Source: Nitrospirota bacterium
GTDB taxonomy: Bacteria; Nitrospirota; Thermodesulfovibrionia; Thermodesulfovibrionales; Dissulfurispiraceae
Direction of reading: 5' to 3'
Assembly: GCA_009773415.1 (NCBI GenBank)
Contig: WSNO01000014.1
Span: 1-64,000, forward strand
Length of the DNA stretch: 64,000 nucleotides
Positions 1 through 8,741 of the stretch are shown piece after piece. The notes beneath the pieces are model-generated. The model saw only the letters and a list, made by a program, of their open reading frames with translations, was not told the origin of the DNA and did not search any database. The stretch's first letter is position 1, and each line of letters opens with the position of its first letter. Made by a program: the position numbers and the translations under genes.

Positions 1-162
1 CCTTTCTGTTTCTTGGTCGATACAGATTTGGAGATTGACACGATGGCTTCTCTTTTTCAAGTGCCTGCGACTCTTACACCACTCCCTTGGACTCTAACCT
101 CTGGATTGCCGAATTGTAGTTTTGGTCTTGGAAATTTCCGCGCCGTGGATTTAGTTCGTTAA
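1..162 (+). other. Unexplained open frame at left edge (possible 3' end of a truncated gene)
   Basis: Frame 1 is open from the window edge to a TAA at 160-162, giving 53 residues that begin PFCFLVDTDLEIDTMASLFQ and end RAVDLVR. I recognise no family. Codon choice (ACT, CTT, ACA, CCA, CTA, TCT, GGA) is less GC-rich than in the genes to the right, so it may be the tail of a recently acquired gene or chance. Nothing else is visible in 1-174. Confidence 0.2.
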
Positions 163-174
163 CCCATATCGGGC

Positions 175-570
175 ATGAAGATAGAATTACTTGATCATCT
201 CGTTCTGACCGTTAAAAACGCTGAAAGTTCATGCGCTTTCTACGCAAAAGTGCTGGGAATGGACATCGTTACATTTGCAGGTGGGCGCAAGGCGCTTCAG
301 TTTGGAAATCAAAAAATCAATCTGCATGAGCATGACAGGGAGTTTGAACCAAAGGCGCACCGGCCAACACCGGGCTCAGCCGATCTTTGCTTTGTCACGC
401 AGACCCCTCTGCCAGATGTTATCGGCCATCTGAAAACCTGCGCGGTTGAGATTCTTCAGGGACCGGTCCGCCGCACCGGGGCGCTCGGGCCGATTGAGTC
501 GGTCTACTTCCGCGATCCCGATATGAACCTCATTGAAATCTGCAACTATGTTCAGTCCGATCGAAAGTAA
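175..570 (+). CDS. VOC-fold (glyoxalase/bleomycin-resistance-type) protein
   Basis: This 131-residue protein is a single vicinal-oxygen-chelate module pair. It opens with LLDHLVLTVKN (His near residue 8, the usual first metal ligand). The middle has KINLHEHDREFEPKAHRPTPGSADLCF, and the end has VYFRDPDMNLIEICNY, whose Glu is the usual last ligand. The FGNQKINLH and EFEPKAHxPTPGSADLCF pattern is that of the small stand-alone VOC proteins often labelled virulence proteins. Their substrate is not established, so no reaction is assigned. The ATG at 175 has no good Shine-Dalgarno. It stands alone, followed by about 200 nt before the transporter gene. Confidence 0.85.
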   Translation: MKIELLDHLVLTVKNAESSCAFYAKVLGMDIVTFAGGRKALQFGNQKINLHEHDREFEPKAHRPTPGSADLCFVTQTPLPDVIGHLKTCAVEILQGPVRRTGALGPIESVYFRDPDMNLIEICNYVQSDRK

Positions 571-770
571 ATGTGTTTTCCCGCATAAGCTTCGCGGCTG
601 AGTGGGCTGCACACAGAAAAAGCTCCTTTATGTCAATGACAGACCCCTTTTAGCCCATCCACACTGAAGTTGCCAAAAAGTCTTTCCATGGCTGATACTA
701 TCCTGTCACAAAACGCCTGATGTTTCTCTGTCTGCGACACGTCGAAATTCATAAAAGAGGAAAAGAAGCA

Positions 771-1727
771 ATGACATTTCTGAAGAAAAACTGGTTTTTT
801 GTCGGTATCGCGGTGATGATTTTTCTCGCTTACACTCTTCCCGATCTTGGCCGTTGGGTGCGGGCTTACAGTGTTCTGGATATCGGAATCTTCCTCGCTT
901 TTTTCGTTACCGGACTCATGCTTGAAACGTCAAGCATCGGCGGTTATCTGCGCCAGATCAAGGCGCCTGCAGCAGCCATGATTTCTTCATTGGTGCTGTT
1001 TCCGGTGGTTGCGTGGCTGCTTGCGCGCATGGTGCTCTCTCCGGAATTTGTAATTGGCGTCTGTATTATCGCAACCGCGCCGGTGACGGTAGCCTCAGGA
1101 ACGGTCATGACCGCCATCGGTCGCGGCAATGTGCCGTTGTCGCTCTTCATCTGCGTGCTCGGAAACTTTCTGGCGATATTCACGATTCCTGTATCACTGA
1201 GCCTTCTGGTGAGTATCGGCACCAGCATTGAGCTTCCGGTATTCAAGATGCTCTCGGGGCTTCTTCTGACTGTCCTCGTGCCGACGGTGCTCGGCCAGAT
1301 CGTCCGCCAGTCTGTGAAAGCAAAGCTGCCACCGTACAAAAAACTGTCCTCGATCTTCCAGCAATGCGTTGTGCTGCTTATCATATTCAACGCTGTTGCG
1401 AGTTCAACCAACCGCATTGTTGAGGCCGGTTCAGCAGTCATTCTTGTTCTTGCCTTCATGGTCGTCCTGCACTCATTAGTGTTGGCCATGAACTACGGCA
1501 TATCAAAAGGCATCGGGCTCGACCGGGCGTCCACGGTCGCTTTTACCATTCATGCTTCTCAAAAGACGCTGACCGTTTCTTACCTGGTCTGGGCCGGATA
1601 TTTTGCCGCCCAGTATCCGATGGCGCTTATTCCCGCCATCGGATATCATCTGACGCAGATGATTATGGATACGGTGGTGGCGGAAAAGTTCAGAAATGCT
1701 GCGGACAATGCTGAGAATGCGGCCTGA
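771..1727 (+). CDS. Bile acid:sodium symporter (BASS) family transporter
   Basis: This is a polytopic inner-membrane protein of 318 residues with about nine or ten hydrophobic segments. Matching features are a central IATAPVTVASGTVMTAIGRGN region (the conserved proline/glycine-rich crossover of the BASS fold) and a late SQKTLTVSYLVW segment. Family members carry bile acids, pantothenate, pyruvate or other organic anions with sodium; the substrate here cannot be read from sequence. I start it at 771 rather than the in-frame ATG at 720 because AGAGGAAAAG lies just upstream and the protein then starts directly with the first membrane helix. It converges on the DUF882 gene with only 19 nt between them. 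Confidence 0.85.
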   Translation: MTFLKKNWFFVGIAVMIFLAYTLPDLGRWVRAYSVLDIGIFLAFFVTGLMLETSSIGGYLRQIKAPAAAMISSLVLFPVVAWLLARMVLSPEFVIGVCIIATAPVTVASGTVMTAIGRGNVPLSLFICVLGNFLAIFTIPVSLSLLVSIGTSIELPVFKMLSGLLLTVLVPTVLGQIVRQSVKAKLPPYKKLSSIFQQCVVLLIIFNAVASSTNRIVEAGSAVILVLAFMVVLHSLVLAMNYGISKGIGLDRASTVAFTIHASQKTLTVSYLVWAGYFAAQYPMALIPAIGYHLTQMIMDTVVAEKFRNAADNAENAA

Positions 1728-1746
1728 GGCAATTTGACCGAGGTAA

Positions 1747-2688
1747 TCAGTGCAGTTCAATCACATTTGAGAAAACCTGCTCCGGCATCTGCACAAACGG
1801 CCGCCTGCAGAATTCCGCCTTGACTTTATATCTCCCTGCAGCCAGTTCCTGCGGGACGGTAATAAAAAGAAAACGCGAGGCTTTTCGGCTATTGATCATA
1901 AAACAGTCAGAGCCGCCGCTTGTTTTTAATGGCGCCTTGGCAGACACAGTCTCTGCTTCTTCTAAATCGTAAAAGGAGACCTCCGGTCCGATGCCGAATC
2001 TGAAGTCGCTTGCTCCCGAGATCGAAATCCGCATTGTATCTCCGGGCTTGTAGCGGTCAAAATCGGAGGAAATATAAACATGGCGGTTGTAATCAGGCTC
2101 TTTGGTTCGGGTTCCCGACGTTGCGGCCTCCCAGAAACGCGGGCGGCCGGAGTCGAGATGAACTGTTTTGCCGCCGTAATGTCCGACTCCGCAGCAGTTT
2201 TTGCTCCGGATCAATTCCCAGAGTTCTTTGCCGTCAACACCTTCAATCCAGAAATCTATTGCCATGCCGTCTATGTGGCTGCTTGTCCGAGCTGCGTTGG
2301 CGCCTTTTCTGCGAATCTTGTCATTGTACTCAGGGCTGCGGTAGCCGGATTCAAAATAAATAAGTTGACCCGGGGCCACGAGATCCGAAAAGTAGCTCAG
2401 CATGAAGAGCATGCGCGGCGATATATGCTCCCCCCTCTCGGATGTGGGGAACCCGAAGACCCGATCAATGACGGAAAAAGCCGCATCATTCAAGGAGCCG
2501 TCGTGATTCAGCAGAGAAACCCGCGCTTCTTCACCGTTGCGCATGCTCTTGATATGGAGATTCCCGCTGCCCATCCAGAAAAATCGATCAGTCGCCGGGT
2601 CGGCTGAAAAAACCCAGGATGCGAATACAAGCGAAATAGCGGTGGACCATAGAAAAGATGTGCGGATTAAAGAAAGTTTTCGGATCAT
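1747..2688 (-). CDS. DUF882 / M15-like murein peptidase, exported
   Basis: This protein has 313 residues with an N-terminal signal/anchor (SLIRTSFLWSTAISLVFASW). The core contains YFESGYRSPEYN, then SSHIDGMAIDF (the SxHxxGxAxD zinc motif, residues ~136-145) and VHLDSG (HxD, ~177), the ligand set of M15/DUF882 (YcbK-like) peptidases that cut the peptide stems of murein. A C-terminal ~100-residue beta-rich extension after HVYISSDFDRY is additional to the usual domain. The ATG at 2688 overlaps the upstream stop as ATGA, with AAGGAG about 14 nt upstream; a TTG at 2712 is also in frame. It is the last gene of the pycA operon and is translationally coupled to the Ntn hydrolase. Confidence 0.8.
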   Translation of the reverse strand: MIRKLSLIRTSFLWSTAISLVFASWVFSADPATDRFFWMGSGNLHIKSMRNGEEARVSLLNHDGSLNDAAFSVIDRVFGFPTSERGEHISPRMLFMLSYFSDLVAPGQLIYFESGYRSPEYNDKIRRKGANAARTSSHIDGMAIDFWIEGVDGKELWELIRSKNCCGVGHYGGKTVHLDSGRPRFWEAATSGTRTKEPDYNRHVYISSDFDRYKPGDTMRISISGASDFRFGIGPEVSFYDLEEAETVSAKAPLKTSGGSDCFMINSRKASRFLFITVPQELAAGRYKVKAEFCRRPFVQMPEQVFSNVIELH

Positions 2689-3638
2689 CTGGGTGCGGGT
2701 TGCTCCTTGCAAAGATCGCTGTTCAAAGAAATATGATCGCGCACGGTTGATAACGCCTCATTGAGCGATATCTGGCAGACTTTTTCGTTACGGCCGGGGT
2801 CGGCAGTTTTCAGGTAAAGCTGCGGACTTCCTTTTGGCGGAATCGAAACCAGCCATGTCGCAAGTGTCCGTGTCGTTCGAGCAGTGCTTCCGGTGCGCCA
2901 GATGCTGTTGTCGGGACCACCGTGGTTGTCCTTGCTGAAGCGGATAAAGTCAGCGACAGAAAAGGGGTGATTGTGCGCTTTCAGGAGCTGCTCAATCCGT
3001 TCAAGTCTGGCAACGCTGCCGGCGTCGGGCTGACGTTGCACTCCCCGCACATCTTCAGACAGGTAATGATTTGTGTGAGCGAGCATCCCGGCAACTCTGC
3101 GCTCAACGTGAACCCGTCCGTCGGGAGCGACTTCAATGAATGCGATGTCAGTGCGATCCGCGACAAGATAAAATACCGGCCGGCGGAACCGGTCGAGGTG
3201 CTTGAGAACATCAGCGACCGTTGCGCATTCGGCCAAGAGGGTATTAATCAATCCGGGCTTCTGTATCACCCGGTTTCTTTCGTCACGAGAAAGCTGGCCG
3301 GCAGTCGCACTGACAATGACAAGCCCTTTCTCATTCATGCCGGCCTTCGTGCCTGGTTCGTCGCCGCTGACCGCTACAAGCACAAGAGACGCATATCTGT
3401 CTTCAGGTCGCATGATTCTCAACTCCTGGCGATGGTCTGGCGTCCAGTCGCGGTTCTTGACGATAAGCGTTCCCTTTCCATCAACGGAGGCTCCAGCGGC
3501 AGCCCAGAGAGTGCAGGCGTCGGAATTGGAGGCAAGTGCAGAGCTGCAGAAAAAGAATAGGCCGAGCAGGACTGCCCGGCCTGAATATGTTGCTGCGAAC
3601 AGCATTCTCACGGTAACGCTAACGGAGCCCCATTGCAT
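2685..3638 (-). CDS. Exported Ntn-hydrolase, choloylglycine-hydrolase / C45-like
   Basis: This protein has 317 residues with a clear signal peptide (RAVLLGLFFFCSSALA). Directly after it comes SDACTLWAAAG, with Cys42 as the candidate N-terminal nucleophile, then GTLIVKNRDW (the N-R-x-D element) and GMNEKGLVI. These are marks of the linear-amide C-N hydrolases (choloylglycine hydrolase, penicillin V acylase, C45 acyltransferases), which self-process to expose the Cys. The natural substrate is unknown. The start at 3638 is chosen because AAGAGG sits 6 nt upstream; this makes the gene overlap the trpS 3' end by 20 nt. Its own stop overlaps the next ATG, so the two exported hydrolases are probably co-translated. 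Confidence 0.75.
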   Translation of the reverse strand: MQWGSVSVTVRMLFAATYSGRAVLLGLFFFCSSALASNSDACTLWAAAGASVDGKGTLIVKNRDWTPDHRQELRIMRPEDRYASLVLVAVSGDEPGTKAGMNEKGLVIVSATAGQLSRDERNRVIQKPGLINTLLAECATVADVLKHLDRFRRPVFYLVADRTDIAFIEVAPDGRVHVERRVAGMLAHTNHYLSEDVRGVQRQPDAGSVARLERIEQLLKAHNHPFSVADFIRFSKDNHGGPDNSIWRTGSTARTTRTLATWLVSIPPKGSPQLYLKTADPGRNEKVCQISLNEALSTVRDHISLNSDLCKEQPAPR

Positions 3639-4611
3639 GTCTGACCTCTTCCATTGTTGCTTCGGCAACCGCTGCAGCTTTTTCAGACCCAAGCCTGGCA
3701 ATTTCGTACAGGCGATCCGGATTGCTGATAAGATCATTCCGTTTTTCCCATACCGGCTGAAGTGCACGGAGCACATTTTTGATAAGCATCTTTTTGCAGT
3801 CTATGCAGCCAATTCCGGCTGTACGGCAGCCTTCGGCAACTTCAGCCAGCTCTTCAGGCGACGAATACACCTTGTGGAGCTGATAGACCGGAGACTGCTC
3901 AGGATCCCCCTTGTCGGTTCTGCGCATACGCGCCGGATCGGTCTTCATGGTGCGGAGAATCTTATGTTCAACGACTTCGGCAGCATCGGAAAGATAAATC
4001 GCGTTGTCATAGCTTTTGGACATCTTGCGGCCGTCCAGCCCCGTCACTTTCGGGAACTGAGTAAGCAGACCCTCAGGATCGGGAAAAATGTTTTTGCGGT
4101 AGAGATGATTAAAGCGCCGCGCAATTTCGCGAGACAATTCAAGATGCGGCATCTGATCGATGCCGACCGGAACGTGCCGGGCCTTGTAGATGACAATATC
4201 GGCCGTCTGCAGCACCGGATACCCGAGGAACCCATACATCGCCAAATCCCTCTCCTCAAGGTTTTCCTGCTTTTCCTTATACGTCGGAACCCGCTCCAGC
4301 CAGCCGAGCGGCGTTATCATCGACAGAAGCAGATGCAGCTCTGCATGCTGCGGCACCATGGACTGAATAAAGATCGTAGATCTTTCAGGGTCAAGGCCGG
4401 CAGCGATAAAGTTCACCAGCAGATCATTGGTGCTGCCCCGGATCTCTTCGGGGTGCGCATATCCGGTGGTCAGAGCATGCCAGTCGGCAACAAAGTAGAA
4501 ACAGTCATATTTCTCCTGAAGCGCAACCCAGTTGCTGAGCGCACCGACCAGATTGCCGAGGTGCAGCTTGCCGCTTGATTGCATGCCGCTGAGAACTCGT
4601 TCTTTTTTCAC
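3619..4611 (-). CDS. trpS: Tryptophanyl-tRNA synthetase
   Basis: This class I aminoacyl-tRNA synthetase of 330 residues charges tRNA-Trp. The HIGH-type motif is in SGKLHLGNLVG near the N terminus and the second signature is GRKMSKSYDNAI. The stretch YPVLQTADIVIYKA is typical of bacterial TrpRS, which works as a homodimer. The GTG at 4611 is preferred, with GAGG 5-6 nt upstream. An upstream in-frame extension would run into the M50 protease gene and adds no conserved sequence. It sits 10 nt after the protease gene in the pycA operon. Confidence 0.95.
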   Translation of the reverse strand: MKKERVLSGMQSSGKLHLGNLVGALSNWVALQEKYDCFYFVADWHALTTGYAHPEEIRGSTNDLLVNFIAAGLDPERSTIFIQSMVPQHAELHLLLSMITPLGWLERVPTYKEKQENLEERDLAMYGFLGYPVLQTADIVIYKARHVPVGIDQMPHLELSREIARRFNHLYRKNIFPDPEGLLTQFPKVTGLDGRKMSKSYDNAIYLSDAAEVVEHKILRTMKTDPARMRRTDKGDPEQSPVYQLHKVYSSPEELAEVAEGCRTAGIGCIDCKKMLIKNVLRALQPVWEKRNDLISNPDRLYEIARLGSEKAAAVAEATMEEVRHAMGLR

Positions 4612-4621
4612 AGACACCTCA

Positions 4622-5284
4622 CTAAAAAAGACTGAAAACAGCCAGAATAGCCTGGATAATCGGCAAGACAAGATAATTGGTAAGCCCTGTTGCGACAAGA
4701 GCAAGGACAATGAAAAAACCATACGGCTCAATTTTTTCGAGGGCTGCAGCCTGGTGCAACGGGAGAAATCCCATCAAAACCCTCCCGCCGTCGAGCGGCG
4801 GAATCGGGAGCATATTGAAGGCTGCAAGAACAATATTCATGATAATGCCGGCCTTGAGCATCAGCATCAGCGGGGTAAGTATTACGGAGGCATCGCTTCC
4901 TGCTTCCAGCGCGCCCGCAGAAACCAATTTCAACAGCATCAGGCTGATGAAAGCAAGCAGGATGTTCGTAGCGGGGCCAGCAGCCGCTGAAATCGCCATG
5001 TCCCGGCGAGGGTTTTTGAAGTTGTTGGGATTAATCGGCACCGGCTTGGCATAGCCGAACACAAACTGTCCGTTGGTCAGCACCAGAAGCAGTCCCGGCA
5101 TGAGGACAGTTCCCCACGGGTCTATATGTGAGAGGGGATTGAGCGTCAGACGCCCCATCATTTTAGCCGTCGGGTCCCCCAGCTTGTATGCGACAAAACC
5201 GTGCGCCACTTCGTGAAAGGTTATCGCTATCAGGATCGGCAGTGCTGATATCGCAATGCGCTGAATGATTTCTTCAGTGCCCAT
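4622..5284 (-). CDS. Site-2 (M50) intramembrane metalloprotease family protein
   Basis: This protein has 220 residues, mostly hydrophobic. It carries the zinc-binding HEVAH (residues 24-28) in the first membrane region and NMLPIPPLDGGR (about 158-169), the NxxPxxxxDG motif that supplies the third ligand. These define the short, PDZ-less group of the S2P family. Such proteins cleave membrane-anchored substrates, often regulators, but no substrate can be named here. The gene starts 6 nt after pycB and ends 10 nt before trpS; this placement between metabolism and tRNA-charging genes is common and says little about its target. Confidence 0.88.
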   Translation of the reverse strand: MGTEEIIQRIAISALPILIAITFHEVAHGFVAYKLGDPTAKMMGRLTLNPLSHIDPWGTVLMPGLLLVLTNGQFVFGYAKPVPINPNNFKNPRRDMAISAAAGPATNILLAFISLMLLKLVSAGALEAGSDASVILTPLMLMLKAGIIMNIVLAAFNMLPIPPLDGGRVLMGFLPLHQAAALEKIEPYGFFIVLALVATGLTNYLVLPIIQAILAVFSLF

Positions 5285-5290
5285 CAGAGG

Positions 5291-7129
5291 TTACCGGATG
5301 CGGACCAATACTTCGTCAGGATTGACGACGTCCCCCTCGGCAACATATATTTCCTCTACTGTTCCGGCTACCGGCGTGTGAATCTCGTTCTCCATCTTCA
5401 TGGCTTCCACGATGAGAACGGTATCGCCTTCCTTTACAGGATCTCCTTGCTTGACTTTCATCTTCACCACGCTTCCGGGCATGGCAGTCGTAATATCTCC
5501 GGGGGCCTCGGCCTTTGGCCGCTTTGAACTGCCGCTCGTTTTCTTTGCATCAATCATCCCCTCTTCGCTCGGCAGAACCTCAACGAGCGGTTCAACAAGC
5601 ACTTCGACCAGCGTGTTGTCGACATACAGGAAATAGGGGCGCTTACCCTCGGACTTATGGCCTTTGCCGCCGACTTTTACATGGAAGGCTTCACCGTGAA
5701 CATTAATCATAAACTCGGACGGCGCAAGCTGCGCTGCGCATTCTGCGGGTGAAGCAGACGCAGGTTTTTCCTTCTGAGGCTCCGGCGGAAAGCCTTTTTC
5801 GCGCAACTCGGCGAACTCGAGAAATATTTTGGGGAAGAGCGCGTATGAGATAACATCCTCATCGCTCTTAGCTTTCTCACCCAGCTCTTCACGCGCCCTC
5901 GGCATTTCCGGCTCGAGCAGATCGGCGGGCCGGGTGGTAATGATTTCTTCATCACCAAGCACTTTTTTCTGCACATCGGCGTTGACCGGCGCCGGCGGCT
6001 TGCCGTATAGACCCTTCAGGTAGTTCCGCGTTTCACTGGTAACGACCTTGTATCGCTCACCGGTCAGCACATTCAGAGTTGCCTGAGTGCCGACAATCTG
6101 GCTTGACGGGGTTACAAGCGGAGGATATCCGAAGTCTTCGCGGACGACCGGCACTTCATTCATCACCTCTCCCATACGATGCAGGGCATTTTGATCCCTC
6201 AACTGATTCGCAAGGTTTGATATCATTCCTCCCGGCACTTGATAGATGACCGCTTTTGGATCGATGCCGGTGAATTCGCTCTCAAGATGTGCGTAGTTTT
6301 TCCGCGCAGCTTTGAAATGGTCGTTAATCTGGTCGAGTGTCTCGAAATCAAACTCAGGATCGTATTGAGAACCGCGCAGTACGTTACAAAGAGTTTCCAG
6401 TGCAGGCTGGCTGGTGCCTGATGCCATTGACGAGATGGCGGTATCGACAATGTCGACGCCGGCCTCAATTGCCTTCAGCGAAGTGGCAACGGACATGCCG
6501 CTGGTGTCATGCGTATGCAGATGGATCGGAAGCGCGATCCGCGCTTTCAGCTTCGTGATGAGGTCAAATGCATCCATCGGAGAGAGCAGTCCGGCCATAT
6601 CCTTGATGCAGATAGTATCGGCACCCATGTCTTCAAGCTTCAGCGCGAGCTCCACAAAAAAATCGTTCGTGTAAATCGGCCCGAGCGTATAGCAGAAAGC
6701 CGCTTCCACCTTCCCGCCGTGTTTCAGGGTTGTTTTTACCGATTTTTTCACATTCCGGAAGTCGTTGAGGGCATCAAAAATTCTCACTACATTAATGCCG
6801 TTTTCTATCATCTTCGCCACGAATGCTTCAACAACGTCATCGGCATAATGGCGATATCCGACCACATTCTGCCCGCGCAGCAACATCTGCAAAGGGGTTT
6901 TGCGGATAAGCTTTTTGAGTTCGCGGAGGCGCTCCCACGGGTCTTCACGGAGAAAACGAATGCACGTGTCAAATGTCGCTCCTCCCCAGACCTCAAGCGA
7001 CCAGAATCCGACCGAATCCATCTTTTCCGCAATGGGCAGCAGGTCTTCGATGCGCATGCGGGTTGCCAGAAGGCTCTGGTGCGCATCCCGGAAGGTAGTG
7101 TCCATTATTTTAATTGGTTTCTTGCTCAT
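5291..7129 (-). CDS. pycB: Pyruvate carboxylase subunit B (carboxyltransferase plus biotin carrier)
   Basis: This protein has 612 residues. The N-terminal TIM-barrel carboxyltransferase starts IKIMDTTFRDAHQSLLATR and includes HTHDTSGM (metal-binding histidines). A helical PYC/OADA domain follows, then a variable linker from about residue 430. A biotinyl domain closes the protein, with the acceptor lysine in VEAMKMENE (K~578). Oxaloacetate decarboxylase alpha has the same layout. The adjacent biotin carboxylase and the absence of membrane OadB/OadG subunits point to the two-subunit pyruvate carboxylase, which makes oxaloacetate from pyruvate, bicarbonate and ATP. The ATG at 7129 is chosen for its GTGAGGGA upstream. 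Confidence 0.9.
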   Translation of the reverse strand: MSKKPIKIMDTTFRDAHQSLLATRMRIEDLLPIAEKMDSVGFWSLEVWGGATFDTCIRFLREDPWERLRELKKLIRKTPLQMLLRGQNVVGYRHYADDVVEAFVAKMIENGINVVRIFDALNDFRNVKKSVKTTLKHGGKVEAAFCYTLGPIYTNDFFVELALKLEDMGADTICIKDMAGLLSPMDAFDLITKLKARIALPIHLHTHDTSGMSVATSLKAIEAGVDIVDTAISSMASGTSQPALETLCNVLRGSQYDPEFDFETLDQINDHFKAARKNYAHLESEFTGIDPKAVIYQVPGGMISNLANQLRDQNALHRMGEVMNEVPVVREDFGYPPLVTPSSQIVGTQATLNVLTGERYKVVTSETRNYLKGLYGKPPAPVNADVQKKVLGDEEIITTRPADLLEPEMPRAREELGEKAKSDEDVISYALFPKIFLEFAELREKGFPPEPQKEKPASASPAECAAQLAPSEFMINVHGEAFHVKVGGKGHKSEGKRPYFLYVDNTLVEVLVEPLVEVLPSEEGMIDAKKTSGSSKRPKAEAPGDITTAMPGSVVKMKVKQGDPVKEGDTVLIVEAMKMENEIHTPVAGTVEEIYVAEGDVVNPDEVLVRIR

Positions 7130-7158
7130 GATATCCCTCACTTTTTGCCGCAATGCTT

Positions 7159-8574
7159 TTACAGCTTGCTGTTGGCGACAATGGCCGCGGCGACTGCATA
7201 GACGATGTCGAGCTTGTCCCGCTCTTTCTGGTATGCAAGCAGTTCAAAACGGTCTTCAATATACGATGTGCTGAAATCGCCGCTTCTGAACACGTCATCC
7301 TTTACGATGTTCCGGTAAAAAGGAATCGTGGTCTTGATGCCGCGTATCAGATACTCATCCAGACAGCGCTGCGCACGGGCTACCACCTCATCCCACGTCG
7401 CGCCGCGCACAATCAGCTTTGCAAGCATCGAATCGTAATAAGGCGGCACGCTATAGCCGCGATATGCGTTTCCGTCAAGCCTGACGCCATATCCGCCGGG
7501 AGACTGATACTCCGTAATTTTTCCGGTCGCGGGCATGAAGTCGTTGAGCGGATCTTCCGCATTGATGCGCCACTGAATCGCAAACCCGCGCAGCTGAACG
7601 TCTTTCTGGTTGAACCAAAGCTTCTCGCCTGAAGCGATCCGGATCATTGCCTGCACGAGGTCTATGCCGGTAATCTCTTCGGTAATGGTGTGCTCAACCT
7701 GTATGCGGGTGTTCATCTCAAGGAAGTAGAAGTTCCGATCCTTGTCCACCAGAAACTCGACGGTGCCGACACTGTCGTAATCGACTGCACGCGCTGCAGC
7801 AATTGCCGCCTCGCCCATGCGCTGCCGGAGAGCTTCATCAAGAATGAGCGACGGAGCAATTTCTATCAGCTTCTGGTGGCGGCGCTGAATTGAACAGTCG
7901 CGCTCGGCGAGGTGAACAATGTTGCCGTGCTTGTCGGCTACGATCTGAAACTCGATATGATGCGGTTGATCGAGATATTTTTCTATAAAGATACTGTCGT
8001 TGCCGAATGCCTTGCGTGCTTCAGACTGAGAAATCGCAATCTGGCGCCGCACATCGTCACTGTTACGGCATATGCGCAGACCGCGGCCGCCGCCGCCGGC
8101 AGACGCCTTGAGCATGACCGGATACCCGATTGACTCGGCATACGCAACAGCCTCTTCGCTGCCGGCTAGTTCGTCCGACCCTGGGATAACCGGAATGCCC
8201 GCCTGCTGGGCTCGTGCGCGGGCTTCGATTTTAAGACCCATATTCTTGATTGCAGCCGCGTTCGGACCGATAAAGGTGATGCCTGCTTCTGTGCAGGCAC
8301 GCGCGAACTCGGCATTTTCCGAAAGAAACCCATAGCCGGGATGAATCGCGTCCGCTCCGGTGCTCTTGGCGAGTTCGATAATGCCGTATATGTTCAGATA
8401 GCCGCTGACGGGACCTGGCCCCACAAGATACGCTTCGTCAGCTTTACGCACATACCGCGTGACCGAGTCTGCTTCCGAATAAATCGCAACGGTCTGAATG
8501 CCGAGCTCTTTGCATGCCCGGATAATGCGGAGAGCTATCTCCCCCCTGTTTGCTATAAGCACTTTCTTGACCAT
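7159..8574 (-). CDS. pycA: Pyruvate carboxylase subunit A (biotin carboxylase)
   Basis: This 471-residue ATP-grasp enzyme carboxylates the biotin carried by the neighbouring subunit. Visible elements are KVLIANRGEIALRIIRA at the N terminus, HPGYGFLSENAEF, the glycine-rich ATP loop KASAGGGGRGLR, the EMNTRIQVEHT active-site segment, and a biotin carboxylase C-terminal domain. By itself it could equally be AccC of acetyl-CoA carboxylase; the pycB gene 29 nt downstream decides for pyruvate carboxylase. It is the first gene of a six-gene minus-strand operon. There is no Shine-Dalgarno before the ATG, and a TTGACA/TAATTT promoter places the transcript start at or next to the start codon. Confidence 0.9.
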   Translation of the reverse strand: MVKKVLIANRGEIALRIIRACKELGIQTVAIYSEADSVTRYVRKADEAYLVGPGPVSGYLNIYGIIELAKSTGADAIHPGYGFLSENAEFARACTEAGITFIGPNAAAIKNMGLKIEARARAQQAGIPVIPGSDELAGSEEAVAYAESIGYPVMLKASAGGGGRGLRICRNSDDVRRQIAISQSEARKAFGNDSIFIEKYLDQPHHIEFQIVADKHGNIVHLAERDCSIQRRHQKLIEIAPSLILDEALRQRMGEAAIAAARAVDYDSVGTVEFLVDKDRNFYFLEMNTRIQVEHTITEEITGIDLVQAMIRIASGEKLWFNQKDVQLRGFAIQWRINAEDPLNDFMPATGKITEYQSPGGYGVRLDGNAYRGYSVPPYYDSMLAKLIVRGATWDEVVARAQRCLDEYLIRGIKTTIPFYRNIVKDDVFRSGDFSTSYIEDRFELLAYQKERDKLDIVYAVAAAIVANSKL

Positions 8575-8579
8575 AATAA

Positions 8580-8607
8580 AAATTACTATATCACATTAGC
8601 CTGTCAA
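8580..8607 (-). promoter_or_regulatory. Predicted sigma-70 promoter of pycA operon (leaderless)
   Basis: On the minus strand a perfect TTGACA (8607-8602) is followed by a 16-nt spacer and TAATTT (8585-8580). Transcription would begin around 8573-8574, at the pycA ATG itself, consistent with the lack of a ribosome-binding site there. Confidence 0.5.
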
Positions 8608-8690
8608 AGTGCACGCGAAATCTTCAAAGAACGTGCTGTAAATACTGTAGATAATGAAATGCGGCGCAGAGAATTTTTGCAGCAGCTCTA

Positions 8691-8699
8691 TGCTAAAAT
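8691..8699 (+). promoter_or_regulatory. Extended -10 element, probable pckG promoter
   Basis: TGCTAAAAT is a TGn-extended -10 (hexamer TAAAAT). I see no convincing -35 17-18 nt upstream, which an extended -10 can tolerate. The start point would be near 8706, giving a leader of about 36 nt with a strong CAGGAGGG before the pckG ATG. Confidence 0.4.
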
Positions 8700-8741
8700 A
8701 TTCGGATTGATCTGAAATACCAACCCTCAGGAGGGTTCCGC

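Noticed and set aside
3202-4578. 458-codon open frame on the plus strand
   Set aside because: It spans the antisense of trpS and the Ntn hydrolase; both sense proteins are clearly real.
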